Shown here: piece after piece, positions 25,584-39,334 of the stretch
How the letters are laid out: each line of letters starts with the position of its first letter
Position numbering within the stretch: the stretch's first letter is position 1
Assembly (NCBI GenBank): GCA_963513935.1
Contig: OY740772.1
Coordinates: 100,645,340-100,709,339, forward strand
Origin: Aphrophora alni
Lineage: Eukaryota; Arthropoda; Insecta; Hemiptera; Aphrophoridae
Direction of reading: 5' to 3'
Length of the DNA stretch: 64,000 bases
Translations under genes and position numbers: made by a program
Notes under the pieces: generated by a model
Database searches by the model: none
What the model was told of the DNA's origin: nothing
The model's input: the letters and a program-made list of their open reading frames with translations, nothing else

Positions 25584-28500
25584 GTAAAATATTTTTGATC
25601 TTTTTTGAAAAAACTTTAAAACGCAATTACTCGTAAACCCTTTCATTTTTCAAAATGTTTCTTACAGGGTTTACTCTACATTCAATTCTGCATCTTATGG
25701 TGTACATATAATTTATGTTGTTAAATGTTGAAAATTTTTACAAAAAAATCGATAAAAATGAAAAAATATTTAAAATTTTGAAATTTCAATAGCACTCCTC
25801 GAATCCAAATTTAATTCTGCTTCTATTAAGCTATAAAAACAATCAAAATTAAAAAACTCACTTTTTTGCCTAAAAAAACTGCAAGGGGGTACCTTACCAT
25901 TTTGCAAAGTTTGAAAATTGCCTGTTTTCTCGCATTAATTACTCAGAAACTATAAGAGATATATTCGTTTTGAAAAAACCACAGTAAAATTTGAACTTTT
26001 TCCTTTTATCATGTAAATGTTCATATCTTTGGGATAAATTGTTAAGGAGCTACAGGCGTTTTAAAAAGGTATTACAAGCGGTGAAACGTGAAATGTTAAA
26101 ATCTGATATTTTTATTGACATATCAATATTAATAACTCCTAAACCATTTGAGATGTCAAAGTGATTTTTTCAGGGTTTATTTTCCTTTCCATTCTGCATC
26201 TTCTGATACCAATATCATTGGTGTAAAATATTTTTGATCTTTTTTGAAAAAACTTTAAAACGCAATTACTCGTAAACCCTTTCATTTTTCAAAATGTTTC
26301 TTACAGGGTTTACTCTACATTCAATTCTGCATCTTATAGTGTACATATAATTCATGTTGTTAAATGTTGAAATTTTTACAAAAAAAATCGTAAAAATGAA
26401 AAAAATATTAAAAATTTTGAAATTTCAATAGCACTCCTCGAATCCAAATTTAATTCTGCTTCTATTAAGCTATAAAAACAATCAAAATTCAAAAACTCAC
26501 TTTTTTGCCTAAAAAAACTGCAAGGGGGTACCTTACCATTTTGCAAAGTTTGAAAATTGCCTGTTTTCTCGCATTAATTACTCAGAAACTATAAGAGATA
26601 TATTCGTTTTGAAAAAACCACAGTAAAATTTGAACTTTTTCCTTTTATCATGTAAATGTTCATATCTTTGGGATAAATTGTTAAGGAGCTACAGGCGTTT
26701 TAAAAAGGTATTACAAGCGGTGAATCGTGAAATGTTAATATCTGATATTTTTATTGACATATCAATATTAATAACTCCTAAACCATTTGAGATGTCAAAG
26801 TGATTTTTTCAGGGTTTATTTTCCTTTCCATTCTGCATCTTCTGATACCAATATCATTGGTGTAAAATATTTTTGATCTTTTTTGAAAAAACTTTAAAAC
26901 GCAATTACTCGTAAACCCTTTCATTTTTCAAAATGTTTCTTACAGGGTTTACTCTACATTCAATTCTGCATCTTATAGTGTACATATAATTCATGTTGTT
27001 AAATGTTGAAATTTTTACAAAAAAATCGATAAAAATGAAAAAAATATTAAAAATTTTGAAATTTCAATAGCACTCCTCGAATCCAAATTTAATTCTGCTT
27101 CTATTAAGCTATAAAAACAATCAAAATTCAAAAACTCACTTTTTTGCCTAAAAAAACTGCAAGGGGGGGTACCTTACCATTTTGCAAAGTTTGAAAATTG
27201 CCTGTTTTCTCGCATTAATTACTCAGAAACTATAAGAGATATATTCGTTTTGAAAAAACCACAGTAAAATTTGAACTTTTTTTCTTTTATCATGTAAATG
27301 TTCATATCTTTGGGATAAATAGTTAAGGAGCTACAGGCGTTTTAAAAAGGTATTGCAAGCGGTGAAACGTGAAATGTTAAAATCTGATATTTTATTGACA
27401 TATCAATTGTAATAACTCGTAAACCATTTGAGATGTCAAAGTGATTTTTTCAGGGTTTATTTTCCTTTCCTTTCTGCATCTTCTGATACCCATATCATTG
27501 GTGTAAAATATATTTGATCTTTTTTGAAAAAATTTTTAAACGCAATTACTCGTAAACCCTTTCATTTTTCAAAATGTTTCTTACAGGGTTTACTCTAAAT
27601 TCAATTCTGCATCTTATGGTGTACATATAATTCATGTTGTTAAATGTTGAAAATTTTTACAAAAAAATCGATAAAAATGAAAAAATATTTAAAATTTTGA
27701 AATTTCAATAGCACTCCTCGAATCCAAATTTAATTCTGCTTCTATTAAGCTATAAAAACAATCAAAATTCAAAAACTCACTTTTTTGCCTAAAAAAACTG
27801 CAAGGGGGTACCTTACCATTTTGCAAAGTTTGAAAATTGCCTGTTTTCTCGCATTAATTACTCAGAAACTATAAGAGATATATTCGTTTTGAAAAAACCA
27901 CAGTAAAATTTGAACTTTTTCCTTTTATCATGTAAATGTTCATATCTTTGGGATAAATTGTAGAGGAGCTACAGGCGTTTTAAAAAGGTATTACAAGCGG
28001 TGAAACGTGAAATGTTAAAATCTGATATTTTTATTGACATATCAATATTAATAACTCCTAAACCATTTGAGATGTCAAAGTGATTTTTTCAGGGTTTATT
28101 TTCCTTTCCATTCTGCATCTTCTGATACCAATATCATTGGTGTAAAATATTTTTGATCTTTTTTGAAAAAACTTTAAAACGCAATTACTCGTAAACCCTT
28201 TCATTTTTCAAAATGTTTCTTACAGGGTTTACTCTACATTCAATTCTGCATCTTATAGTGTACATATAATTCATGTTGTTAAATGTTGAAATTTTTACAA
28301 AAAAAATCGATAAAAATGAAAAAAATATTAAAAATTTTGAAATTTCAATAGCACTCCTCGAATCCAAATTTAATTCTGCTTCTATTAAGCTATAAAAACA
28401 ATCAAAATTCAAAAACTCACTTTTTTGCCTAAAAAAACTGCAAGGGGGGTACCTTACCATTTTGCAAAGTTTGAAAATTGCCTGTTTTCTCGCATTAATT

Positions 28501-28783
28501 ACTCAGAAACTATAAGAGATATATTCGTTTTGAAAAAACCACAGTAAAATTTGAACTTTTTTTCTTTTATCATGTAAATGTTCATATCTTTGGGATAAAT
28601 AGTTAAGGAGCTACAGGCGTTTTAAAAAGGTATTGCAAGCGGTGAAACGTGAAATGTTAAAATCTGATATTTTTATTGACATATCAATATTAATAACTCG
28701 TAAACCATTTGAGATGTCAAAGTGATTTTTTCAGGGTTTATTTTCCTTTCCATTCTGCATCTTCTGATACCCATATCATTGGT
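25584..28783 (+). repeat. 5-monomer block, left copy (monomers 41-45)
   Basis: Monomers start at 25584, 26223, 26862, 27503 and 28142. The block is repeated directly at 28784-31983 at a constant offset of 3200 bp. Diagnostic markers in order are aatttatg with aaattaaaaaactc (41), the aaatcgtaaaa deletion with gaatcgtg and taatatc (42), a G7 tract with tcctttctg (43), tatatttg with taaattc and the unique ttgtagaggagc (44), and atagtg with atattaataactcg (45). Monomer 41 looks like the front of monomer 36 joined to the back of monomer 37. Confidence 0.9.
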
Positions 28784-31700
28784 GTAAAATATTTTTGATC
28801 TTTTTTGAAAAAACTTTAAAACGCAATTACTCGTAAACCCTTTCATTTTTCAAAATGTTTCTTACAGGGTTTACTCTACATTCAATTCTGCATCTTATGG
28901 TGTACATATAATTTATGTTGTTAAATGTTGAAAATTTTTACAAAAAAATCGATAAAAATGAAAAAATATTTAAAATTTTGAAATTTCAATAGCACTCCTC
29001 GAATCCAAATTTAATTCTGCTTCTATTAAGCTATAAAAACAATCAAAATTAAAAAACTCACTTTTTTGCCTAAAAAAACTGCAAGGGGGTACCTTACCAT
29101 TTTGCAAAGTTTGAAAATTGCCTGTTTTCTCGCATTAATTACTCAGAAACTATAAGAGATATATTCGTTTTGAAAAAACCACAGTAAAATTTGAACTTTT
29201 TCCTTTTATCATGTAAATGTTCATATCTTTGGGATAAATTGTTAAGGAGCTACAGGCGTTTTAAAAAGGTATTACAAGCGGTGAAACGTGAAATGTTAAA
29301 ATCTGATATTTTTATTGACATATCAATATTAATAACTCCTAAACCATTTGAGATGTCAAAGTGATTTTTTCAGGGTTTATTTTCCTTTCCATTCTGCATC
29401 TTCTGATACCAATATCATTGGTGTAAAATATTTTTGATCTTTTTTGAAAAAACTTTAAAACGCAATTACTCGTAAACCCTTTCATTTTTCAAAATGTTTC
29501 TTACAGGGTTTACTCTACATTCAATTCTGCATCTTATAGTGTACATATAATTCATGTTGTTAAATGTTGAAATTTTTACAAAAAAAATCGTAAAAATGAA
29601 AAAAATATTAAAAATTTTGAAATTTCAATAGCACTCCTCGAATCCAAATTTAATTCTGCTTCTATTAAGCTATAAAAACAATCAAAATTCAAAAACTCAC
29701 TTTTTTGCCTAAAAAAACTGCAAGGGGGTACCTTACCATTTTGCAAAGTTTGAAAATTGCCTGTTTTCTCGCATTAATTACTCAGAAACTATAAGAGATA
29801 TATTCGTTTTGAAAAAACCACAGTAAAATTTGAACTTTTTCCTTTTATCATGTAAATGTTCATATCTTTGGGATAAATTGTTAAGGAGCTACAGGCGTTT
29901 TAAAAAGGTATTACAAGCGGTGAATCGTGAAATGTTAATATCTGATATTTTTATTGACATATCAATATTAATAACTCCTAAACCATTTGAGATGTCAAAG
30001 TGATTTTTTCAGGGTTTATTTTCCTTTCCATTCTGCATCTTCTGATACCAATATCATTGGTGTAAAATATTTTTGATCTTTTTTGAAAAAACTTTAAAAC
30101 GCAATTACTCGTAAACCCTTTCATTTTTCAAAATGTTTCTTACAGGGTTTACTCTACATTCAATTCTGCATCTTATAGTGTACATATAATTCATGTTGTT
30201 AAATGTTGAAATTTTTACAAAAAAATCGATAAAAATGAAAAAAATATTAAAAATTTTGAAATTTCAATAGCACTCCTCGAATCCAAATTTAATTCTGCTT
30301 CTATTAAGCTATAAAAACAATCAAAATTCAAAAACTCACTTTTTTGCCTAAAAAAACTGCAAGGGGGGGTACCTTACCATTTTGCAAAGTTTGAAAATTG
30401 CCTGTTTTCTCGCATTAATTACTCAGAAACTATAAGAGATATATTCGTTTTGAAAAAACCACAGTAAAATTTGAACTTTTTTTCTTTTATCATGTAAATG
30501 TTCATATCTTTGGGATAAATAGTTAAGGAGCTACAGGCGTTTTAAAAAGGTATTGCAAGCGGTGAAACGTGAAATGTTAAAATCTGATATTTTATTGACA
30601 TATCAATTGTAATAACTCGTAAACCATTTGAGATGTCAAAGTGATTTTTTCAGGGTTTATTTTCCTTTCCTTTCTGCATCTTCTGATACCCATATCATTG
30701 GTGTAAAATATATTTGATCTTTTTTGAAAAAATTTTTAAACGCAATTACTCGTAAACCCTTTCATTTTTCAAAATGTTTCTTACAGGGTTTACTCTAAAT
30801 TCAATTCTGCATCTTATGGTGTACATATAATTCATGTTGTTAAATGTTGAAAATTTTTACAAAAAAATCGATAAAAATGAAAAAATATTTAAAATTTTGA
30901 AATTTCAATAGCACTCCTCGAATCCAAATTTAATTCTGCTTCTATTAAGCTATAAAAACAATCAAAATTCAAAAACTCACTTTTTTGCCTAAAAAAACTG
31001 CAAGGGGGTACCTTACCATTTTGCAAAGTTTGAAAATTGCCTGTTTTCTCGCATTAATTACTCAGAAACTATAAGAGATATATTCGTTTTGAAAAAACCA
31101 CAGTAAAATTTGAACTTTTTCCTTTTATCATGTAAATGTTCATATCTTTGGGATAAATTGTAGAGGAGCTACAGGCGTTTTAAAAAGGTATTACAAGCGG
31201 TGAAACGTGAAATGTTAAAATCTGATATTTTTATTGACATATCAATATTAATAACTCCTAAACCATTTGAGATGTCAAAGTGATTTTTTCAGGGTTTATT
31301 TTCCTTTCCATTCTGCATCTTCTGATACCAATATCATTGGTGTAAAATATTTTTGATCTTTTTTGAAAAAACTTTAAAACGCAATTACTCGTAAACCCTT
31401 TCATTTTTCAAAATGTTTCTTACAGGGTTTACTCTACATTCAATTCTGCATCTTATAGTGTACATATAATTCATGTTGTTAAATGTTGAAATTTTTACAA
31501 AAAAAATCGATAAAAATGAAAAAAATATTAAAAATTTTGAAATTTCAATAGCACTCCTCGAATCCAAATTTAATTCTGCTTCTATTAAGCTATAAAAACA
31601 ATCAAAATTCAAAAACTCACTTTTTTGCCTAAAAAAACTGCAAGGGGGGTACCTTACCATTTTGCAAAGTTTGAAAATTGCCTGTTTTCTCGCATTAATT

Positions 31701-31983
31701 ACTCAGAAACTATAAGAGATATATTCGTTTTGAAAAAACCACAGTAAAATTTGAACTTTTTTTCTTTTATCATGTAAATGTTCATATCTTTGGGATAAAT
31801 AGTTAAGGAGCTACAGGCGTTTTAAAAAGGTATTGCAAGCGGTGAAACGTGAAATGTTAAAATCTGATATTTTTATTGACATATCAATATTAATAACTCC
31901 TAAACCATTTGAGATGTCAAAGTGATTTTTTCAGGGTTTATTTTCCTTTCCATTCTGCATCTTCTGATACCCATATCATTGGT
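28784..31983 (+). repeat. 5-monomer block, right copy (monomers 46-50)
   Basis: Monomers start at 28784, 29423, 30062, 30703 and 31342, each displaced by 3200 bp from monomers 41-45. The ttgtagaggagc change occurs only in monomers 44 and 49, so the block was copied after that mutation arose. The clearest difference seen is near the right end, where copy 50 has ctcctaaacc and copy 45 has ctcgtaaacc. Such low divergence implies a recent event, or an assembly effect that only spanning long reads would exclude. Confidence 0.9.
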
Positions 31984-34900
31984 GTAAAATATTTTTGATC
32001 TTTTTTGAAAAAACTTTAAAACGCAATTACTCGTAAACCCTTTCATTTTTCAAAATGTTTCTTACAGGGTTTACTCTACATTCAATTCTGCATCTTATGG
32101 TGTACATATAATTCATGTTGTTAAATGTTGAAAATTTTTACAAAAAAATCGATAAAAATGAAAAAATATTTAAAATTTTGAAATTTCAATAGCACTCCTC
32201 GAATCCAAATTTAATTCTGCTTCTATTAAGCTATAAAAACAATCAAAATTCAAAAACTCACTTTTTTGCCTAAAAAAACTGCAAGGGGGTACCTTACCAT
32301 TTTGCAAAGTTTGAAAATTGCCTGTTTTCTCGCATTAATTACTCAGAAACTATAAGAGATATATTCGTTTTGAAAAAACCACAGTAAAATTTAAACTTTT
32401 TTCTTTTATCATGTAAATGTTCATATCTTTGGGATAAATTGTTAAGGAGCTACAGGCGTTTTAAAAAGGTATTACAAGCGGTGAATCGTGAAATGTTAAT
32501 ATCTGATATTTTTATTGACATATCAATATTAATAACTCCTAAACCATTTGAGATGTCAAAGTGATTTTTTCAGGGTTTATTTTCCTTTCCATTCTGCATC
32601 TTCTGATACCAATATCATTGGTGTAAAATATTTTTGATCTTTTTTGAAAAAACTTTAAAACGCAATTACTCGTAAACCCTTTCATTTTTCAAAATGTTTC
32701 TTACAGGGTTTACTCTACATTCAATTCTGCATCTTATAGTGTACATATAATTCATGTTGTTACATGTTGAAATTTTTACAAAAAAATCGATAAAAATGAA
32801 AAAAATATTAAAAATTTTGAAATTTCAATAGCACTCCTCGAATCCAAATTTAATTCTGCTTCTATTAAGCTATAAAAACAATCAAAATTCAAAAACTCAC
32901 TTTTTTGCCTAAAAAAACTGCAAGGGGGGTACCTTACCATTTTGCAAAGTTTGAAATTGCCTGTTTTCTCGCATTAATTACTCAGAAACTATAAGAGATA
33001 TATTCGTTTTGAAAAAACCACAGTAAAATTTGAACTTTTTCCTTTTATCATGTAAATGTTCATATCTTTGGGATAAATTGTTAAGGAGCTACAGGCGTTT
33101 TAAAAAGGTATTACAAGCGGTGAAACGTGAAATGTTAAAATCTGATATTTTTATTGACATATCAATATTAATAACTCCTAAACCATTTGAGATGTCAAAG
33201 TGATTTTTTCAGGGTTTATTTTCCTTTCCATTCTGCATCTTCTGATACCAATATCATTGGTGTAAAATATTTTTGATCTTTTTTGAAAAAACTTTAAAAC
33301 GCAATTACTCGTAAACCCTTTCATTTTTCAAAATGTTTCTTACAGGGTTTACTCTACATTCAATTCTGCATCTTATAGTGTACATATAATTCATGTTGTT
33401 AAATGTTGAAATTTTTACAAAAAAAATCGATAAAAATGAAAAAAATATTAAAAATTTTGAAATTTCAATAGCACTCCTCGAATCCAAATTTAATTCTGCT
33501 TCTATTAAGCTATAAAAACAATCAAAATTCAAAAACTCACTTTTTTGCCTAAAAAAACTGCAAGGGGGTACCTTACCATTTTGCAAAGTTTGAAAATTGC
33601 CTGTTTTCTCGCATTAATTACTCAGAAACTATAAGAGATATATTCGTTTTGAAAAAACCACAGTAAAATTTGAACTTTTTCCTTTTATCATGTAAATGTT
33701 CATATCTTTGGGATAAATAGTTAAGGAGCTACAGGCGTTTTAAAAAGGTATTACAAGCGGTGAAACGTGAAATGTTAAAATCTGATATTTTTATTGACAT
33801 ATCAATATTAATAACTTGTAAACCATTTGAGATGTCAAAGTGATTTTTTCAGGGTTTATTTTCCTTTCCATTCTGCATCTTCTGATACCCATATCATTGG
33901 TGTAAAATATTTTTGATCTTTTTTAAAAAAACTTTAAAACGCAATTACTCGTAAACCCTTTCATTTTTCAAAATGTTTCTTACAGGGTTTACTCTACATT
34001 CAATTCTGCATCTTATGGTGTACATATAATTCATGTTGTTAAATGTTGAAAATTTTTACAAAAAAATCGATAAAAATGAAAAAAATATTAAAAATTTTGA
34101 AATTTCAATAGCACTCCTCGAATCCAAATTTAATTCTGCTTCTATTAAGCTATAAAAACAATCAAAATTCAAAAACTCACTTTTTTGCCTAAAAAAACTG
34201 CAAGGGGTACCTTACCATTTTGCAAAGTTTGAAAATTGCCTGTTTTCTCGCATTAATTACTCAGAAACTATAAGAGATATATTCGTTTTGAAAAAACCAC
34301 AGTAAAATTTGAACTTTTTTTCTTTTATCATGTAAATGTTCATATCTTTGGGATAAATAGTTAAGGAGCTACAGGCGTTTTAAAAAGGTATTACAAGCGG
34401 TGAATCGTGAAATGTTAATATCTGATATTTTTATTGACATATCAATATTAATAACTCCTAAACCATTTGAGATGTCAAAGTGATTTTTTCAGGGTTTATT
34501 TTCCTTTCCATTCTGCATCTTCTGATACCAATATCATTGGTGTAAAATATTTTTGATCTTTTTTGAAAAAACTTTAAAACGCAATTACTCGTAAACCCTT
34601 TCATTTTTCAAAATGTTTCTTACAGGGTTTACTCTACATTCAATTCTGCATCTTATAGTGTACATATAATTCATGTTGTTACATGTTGAAATTTTTACAA
34701 AAAAATCGATAAAAATGAAAAAAATATTAAAAATTTTGAAATTTCAATAGCACTCCTCGAATCCAAATTTAATTCTGCTTCTATTAAGCTATAAAAACAA
34801 TCAAAATTCAAAAACTCACTTTTTTGCCTAAAAAAACTGCAAGGGGGGTACCTTACCATTTTGCAAAGTTTGAAAATTGCCTGTTTTCTCGCATTAATTA

Positions 34901-35181
34901 CTCAGAAACTATAAGAGATATATTCGTTTTGAAAAAACCACAGTAAAATTTGAACTTTTTTTCTTTTATCATGTAAATGTTCATATCTTTGGGATAAATA
35001 GTTAAGGAGCTACAGGCGTTTTAAAAAGGTATTGCAAGCGGTGAAACGTGAAATGTTAAAATCTGATATTTTATTGACATATCAATTGTAATAACTCGTA
35101 AACCATTTGAGATGTCAAAGTGATTTTTTCAGGGTTTATTTTCCTTTCCTTTCTGCATCTTCTGATACCCATATCATTGGT
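31984..35181 (+). repeat. Linker monomers 51-55
   Basis: Monomers start at 31984, 32623, 33262, 33902 and 34542. Copies 52 and 55 share gttacatg and a seven-A tract but have different back halves. Copy 53 recurs as copies 57 and 70 (aacttgtaaacc, a CpG-to-TpG form). Copy 54 introduces tttttaaaaaaac (G lost from the usual ttttgaaaaaac) and a G4 tract, and its front recurs in copies 58 and 71. The stretch joins the 5-monomer duplication on the left to the 13/16-monomer duplication on the right. Confidence 0.82.
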
Positions 35182-38100
35182 GTAAAATATATTTGATCTT
35201 TTTTGAAAAAATTTTAAAACGCAATTACTCGTAAACCCTTTCATTTTTCAAAATGTTTCTTACAGGGTTTACTCTACATTCAATTCTGCATCTTATGGTG
35301 TACATATAATTCATGTTGTTAAATGTTGAAAATTTTTACAAAAAAATCGATAAAAATGAAAAAATATTTAAAATTTTGAAATTTCAATAGCACTCCTCGA
35401 ATCCAAATTTAATTCTGCTTCTATTAAGCTATAAAAACAATCAAAATTAAAAAACTCACTTTTTTGCCTAAAAAAACTGCAAGGGGGTACCTTACCATTT
35501 TGCAAAGTTTGAAAATTGCCTGTTTTCTCGCATTAATTACTCAGAAACTATAAGAGATATATTCGTTTTGAAAAAACCACAGTAAAATTTGAACTTTTTC
35601 CTTTTATCATGTAAATGTTCATATCTTTGGGATAAATTGTTAAGGAGCTACAGGCGTTTTAAAAAGGTATTACAAGCGGTGAAACGTGAAATGTTAAAAT
35701 CTGATATTTTTATTGACATATCAATATTAATAACTCCTAAACCATTTGAGATGTCAAAGTGATTTTTTCAGGGTTTATTTTCCTTTCCATTCTGCATCTT
35801 CTGATACCAATATCATTGGTGTAAAATATTTTTGATCTTTTTTGAAAAAACTTTAAAACGCAATTACTCGTAAACCCTTTCATTTTTCAAAATGTTTCTT
35901 ACAGGGTTTACTCTACATTCAATTCTGCATCTTATAGTGTACATATAATTCATGTTGTTAAATGTTGAAATTTTTACAAAAAAAATCGATAAAAATGAAA
36001 AAAATATTAAAAATTTTGAAATTTCAATAGCACTCCTCGAATCCAAATTTAATTCTGCTTCTATTAAGCTATAAAAACAATCAAAATTCAAAAACTCACT
36101 TTTTTGCCTAAAAAAACTGCAAGGGGGTACCTTACCATTTTGCAAAGTTTGAAAATTGCCTGTTTTCTCGCATTAATTACTCAGAAACTATAAGAGATAT
36201 ATTCGTTTTGAAAAAACCACAGTAAAATTTGAACTTTTTCCTTTTATCATGTAAATGTTCATATCTTTGGGATAAATAGTTAAGGAGCTACAGGCGTTTT
36301 AAAAAGGTATTACAAGCGGTGAAACGTGAAATGTTAAAATCTGATATTTTTATTGACATATCAATATTAATAACTTGTAAACCATTTGAGATGTCAAAGT
36401 GATTTTTTCAGGGTTTATTTTCCTTTCCATTCTGCATCTTCTGATACCCATATCATTGGTGTAAAATATTTTTGATCTTTTTTAAAAAAACTTTAAAACG
36501 CAATTACTCGTAAACCCTTTCATTTTTCAAAATGTTTCTTACAGGGTTTACTCTACATTCAATTCTGCATCTTATGGTGTACATATAATTCATGTTGTTA
36601 AATGTTGAAAATTTTTACAAAAAAATCGATAAAAATGAAAAAAATATTAAAAATTTTGAAATTTCAATAGCACTCCTCGAATCCAAATTTAATTCTGCTT
36701 CTATTAAGCTATAAAAACAATCAAAATTCAAAAACTCACTTTTTTGCCTAAAAAAACTGCAAGGGGTACCTTACCATTTTGCAAAGTTTGAAAATTGCCT
36801 GTTTTCTCGCATTAATTACTCAGAAACTATAAGAGATATATTCGTTTTGAAAAAACCACAGTAAAATTTGAACTTTTTTTCTTTTATCATGTAAATGTTC
36901 ATATCTTTGGGATAAATAGTTAAGGAGCTACAGGCGTTTTAAAAAGGTATTGCAAGCGGTGAAACGTGAAATGTTAAAATCTGATATTTTATTGACATAT
37001 CAATTGTAATAACTCGTAAACCATTTGAGATGTCAAAGTGATTTTTTCAGGGTTTATTTTCCTTTCCTTTCTGCATCTTCTGATACCCATATCATTGGTG
37101 TAAAATATATTTGATCTTTTTTGAAAAAATTTTAAAACGCAATTACTCGTAAACCCTTTCATTTTTCAAAATGTTTCTTACAGGGTTTACTCTACATTCA
37201 ATTCTGCATCTTATGGTGTACATATAATTCATGTTGTTAAATGTTGAAAATTTTTACAAAAAAATCGATAAAAATGAAAAAATATTTAAAATTTTGAAAT
37301 TTCAATAGCACTCCTCGAATCCAAATTTAATTCTGCTTCTATTAAGCTATAAAAACAATCAAAATTAAAAAACTCACTTTTTTGCCTAAAAAAACTGCAA
37401 GGGGGTACCTTACCATTTTGCAAAGTTTGAAAATTGCCTGTTTTCTCGCATTAATTACTCAGAAACTATAAGAGATATATTCGTTTTGAAAAAACCACAG
37501 TAAAATTTGAACTTTTTCCTTTTATCATGTAAATGTTCATATCTTTGGGATAAATTGTTAAGGAGCTACAGGCGTTTTAAAAAGGTATTACAAGCGGTGA
37601 AACGTGAAATGTTAAAATCTGATATTTTTATTGACATATCAATATTAATAACTCCTAAACCATTTGAGATGTCAAAGTGATTTTTTCAGGGTTTATTTTC
37701 CTTTCCATTCTGCATCTTCTGATACCAATATCATTGGTGTAAAATATTTTTGATCTTTTTTGAAAAAACTTTAAAACGCAATTACTCGTAAACCCTTTCA
37801 TTTTTCAAAATGTTTCTTACAGGGTTTACTCTACATTCAATTCTGCATCTTATAGTGTACATATAATTCATGTTGTTAAATGTTGAAATTTTTACAAAAA
37901 AAATCGATAAAAATGAAAAAAATATTAAAAATTTTGAAATTTCAATAGCACTCCTCGAATCCAAATTTAATTCTGCTTCTATTAAGCTATAAAAACAATC
38001 AAAATTCAAAAACTCACTTTTTTGCCTAAAAAAACTGCAAGGGGGGTACCTTACCATTTTGCAAAGTTTGAAAATTGCCTGTTTTCTCGCATTAATTACT

Positions 38101-39320
38101 CAGAAACTATAAGAGATATATTCGTTTTGAAAAAACCACAGTAAAATTTGAACTTTTTTTCTTTTATCATGTAAATGTTCATATCTTTGGGATAAATAGT
38201 TAAGGAGCTACAGGCGTTTTAAAAAGGTATTGCAAGCGGTGAAACGTGAAATGTTAAAATCTGATATTTTATTGACATATCAATTGTAATAACTCGTAAA
38301 CCATTTGAGATGTCAAAGTGATTTTTTCAGGGTTTATTTTCCTTTCCTTTCTGCATCTTCTGATACCCATATCATTGGTGTAAAATATATTTGATCTTTT
38401 TTGAAAAAATTTTAAAACGCAATTACTCGTAAACCCTTTCATTTTTCAAAATGTTTCTTACAGGGTTTACTCTAAATTCAATTCTGCATCTTATGGTGTA
38501 CATATAATTCATGTTGTTAAATGTTGAAAATTTTTACAAAAAAATCGATAAAAATGAAAAAATATTTAAAATTTTGAAATTTCAATAGCACTCCTCGAAT
38601 CCAAATTTAATTCTGCTTCTATTAAGCTATAAAAACAATCAAAATTCAAAAACTCACTTTTTTGCCTAAAAAAACTGCAAGGGGGTACCTTACCATTTTG
38701 CAAAGTTTGAAAATTGCCTGTTTTCTCGCATTAATTACTCAGAAACTATAAGAGATATATTCGTTTTGAAAAAACCACAGTAAAATTTGAACTTTTTTTC
38801 TTTTATCATGTAAATGTTCATATCTTTGGGATAAATAGTTAAGGAGCTACAGGCGTTTTAAAAAGGTATTGCAAGCGGTGAAACGTGAAATGTTAAAATC
38901 TGATATTTTATTGACATATCAATTGTAATAACTCGTAAACCATTTGAGATGTCAAAGTGATTTTTTCAGGGTATATTTTCCTTTCCTTTCTGCATCTTCT
39001 GATACCCATATCATTGGTGTAAAATATTTTTGATCTTTTTTGAAAAAACTTTAAAACGCAATTACTCGTAAACCCTTTCATTTTCCAAAATGTTTCTTAC
39101 AGGGTTTACTCTACATTCAATTCTGCATCTTATAGTGTACATATAATTCATGTTGTTAAATGTTGAAATTTTTACAAAAAAAATCGATAAAAATGAAAAA
39201 AATATTAAAAATTTTGAAATTTCAATAGCACTCCTCGAATCCAAATTTAATTCTGCTTCTATTAAGCTATAAAAACAATCAAAATTCAAAAACTCACTTT
39301 TTTGCCTAAAAAAACTGCAA

Positions 39321-39334
39321 GGGGGGGGGGGGGG
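39321..39334 (+). repeat. Expanded G tract, G14 (monomer 62)
   Basis: Fourteen G followed by TGGTACC, in a right-hand-type monomer (atagtg, gaaatttttac) unlike the background of monomers 13 and 18. Confidence 0.95.
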
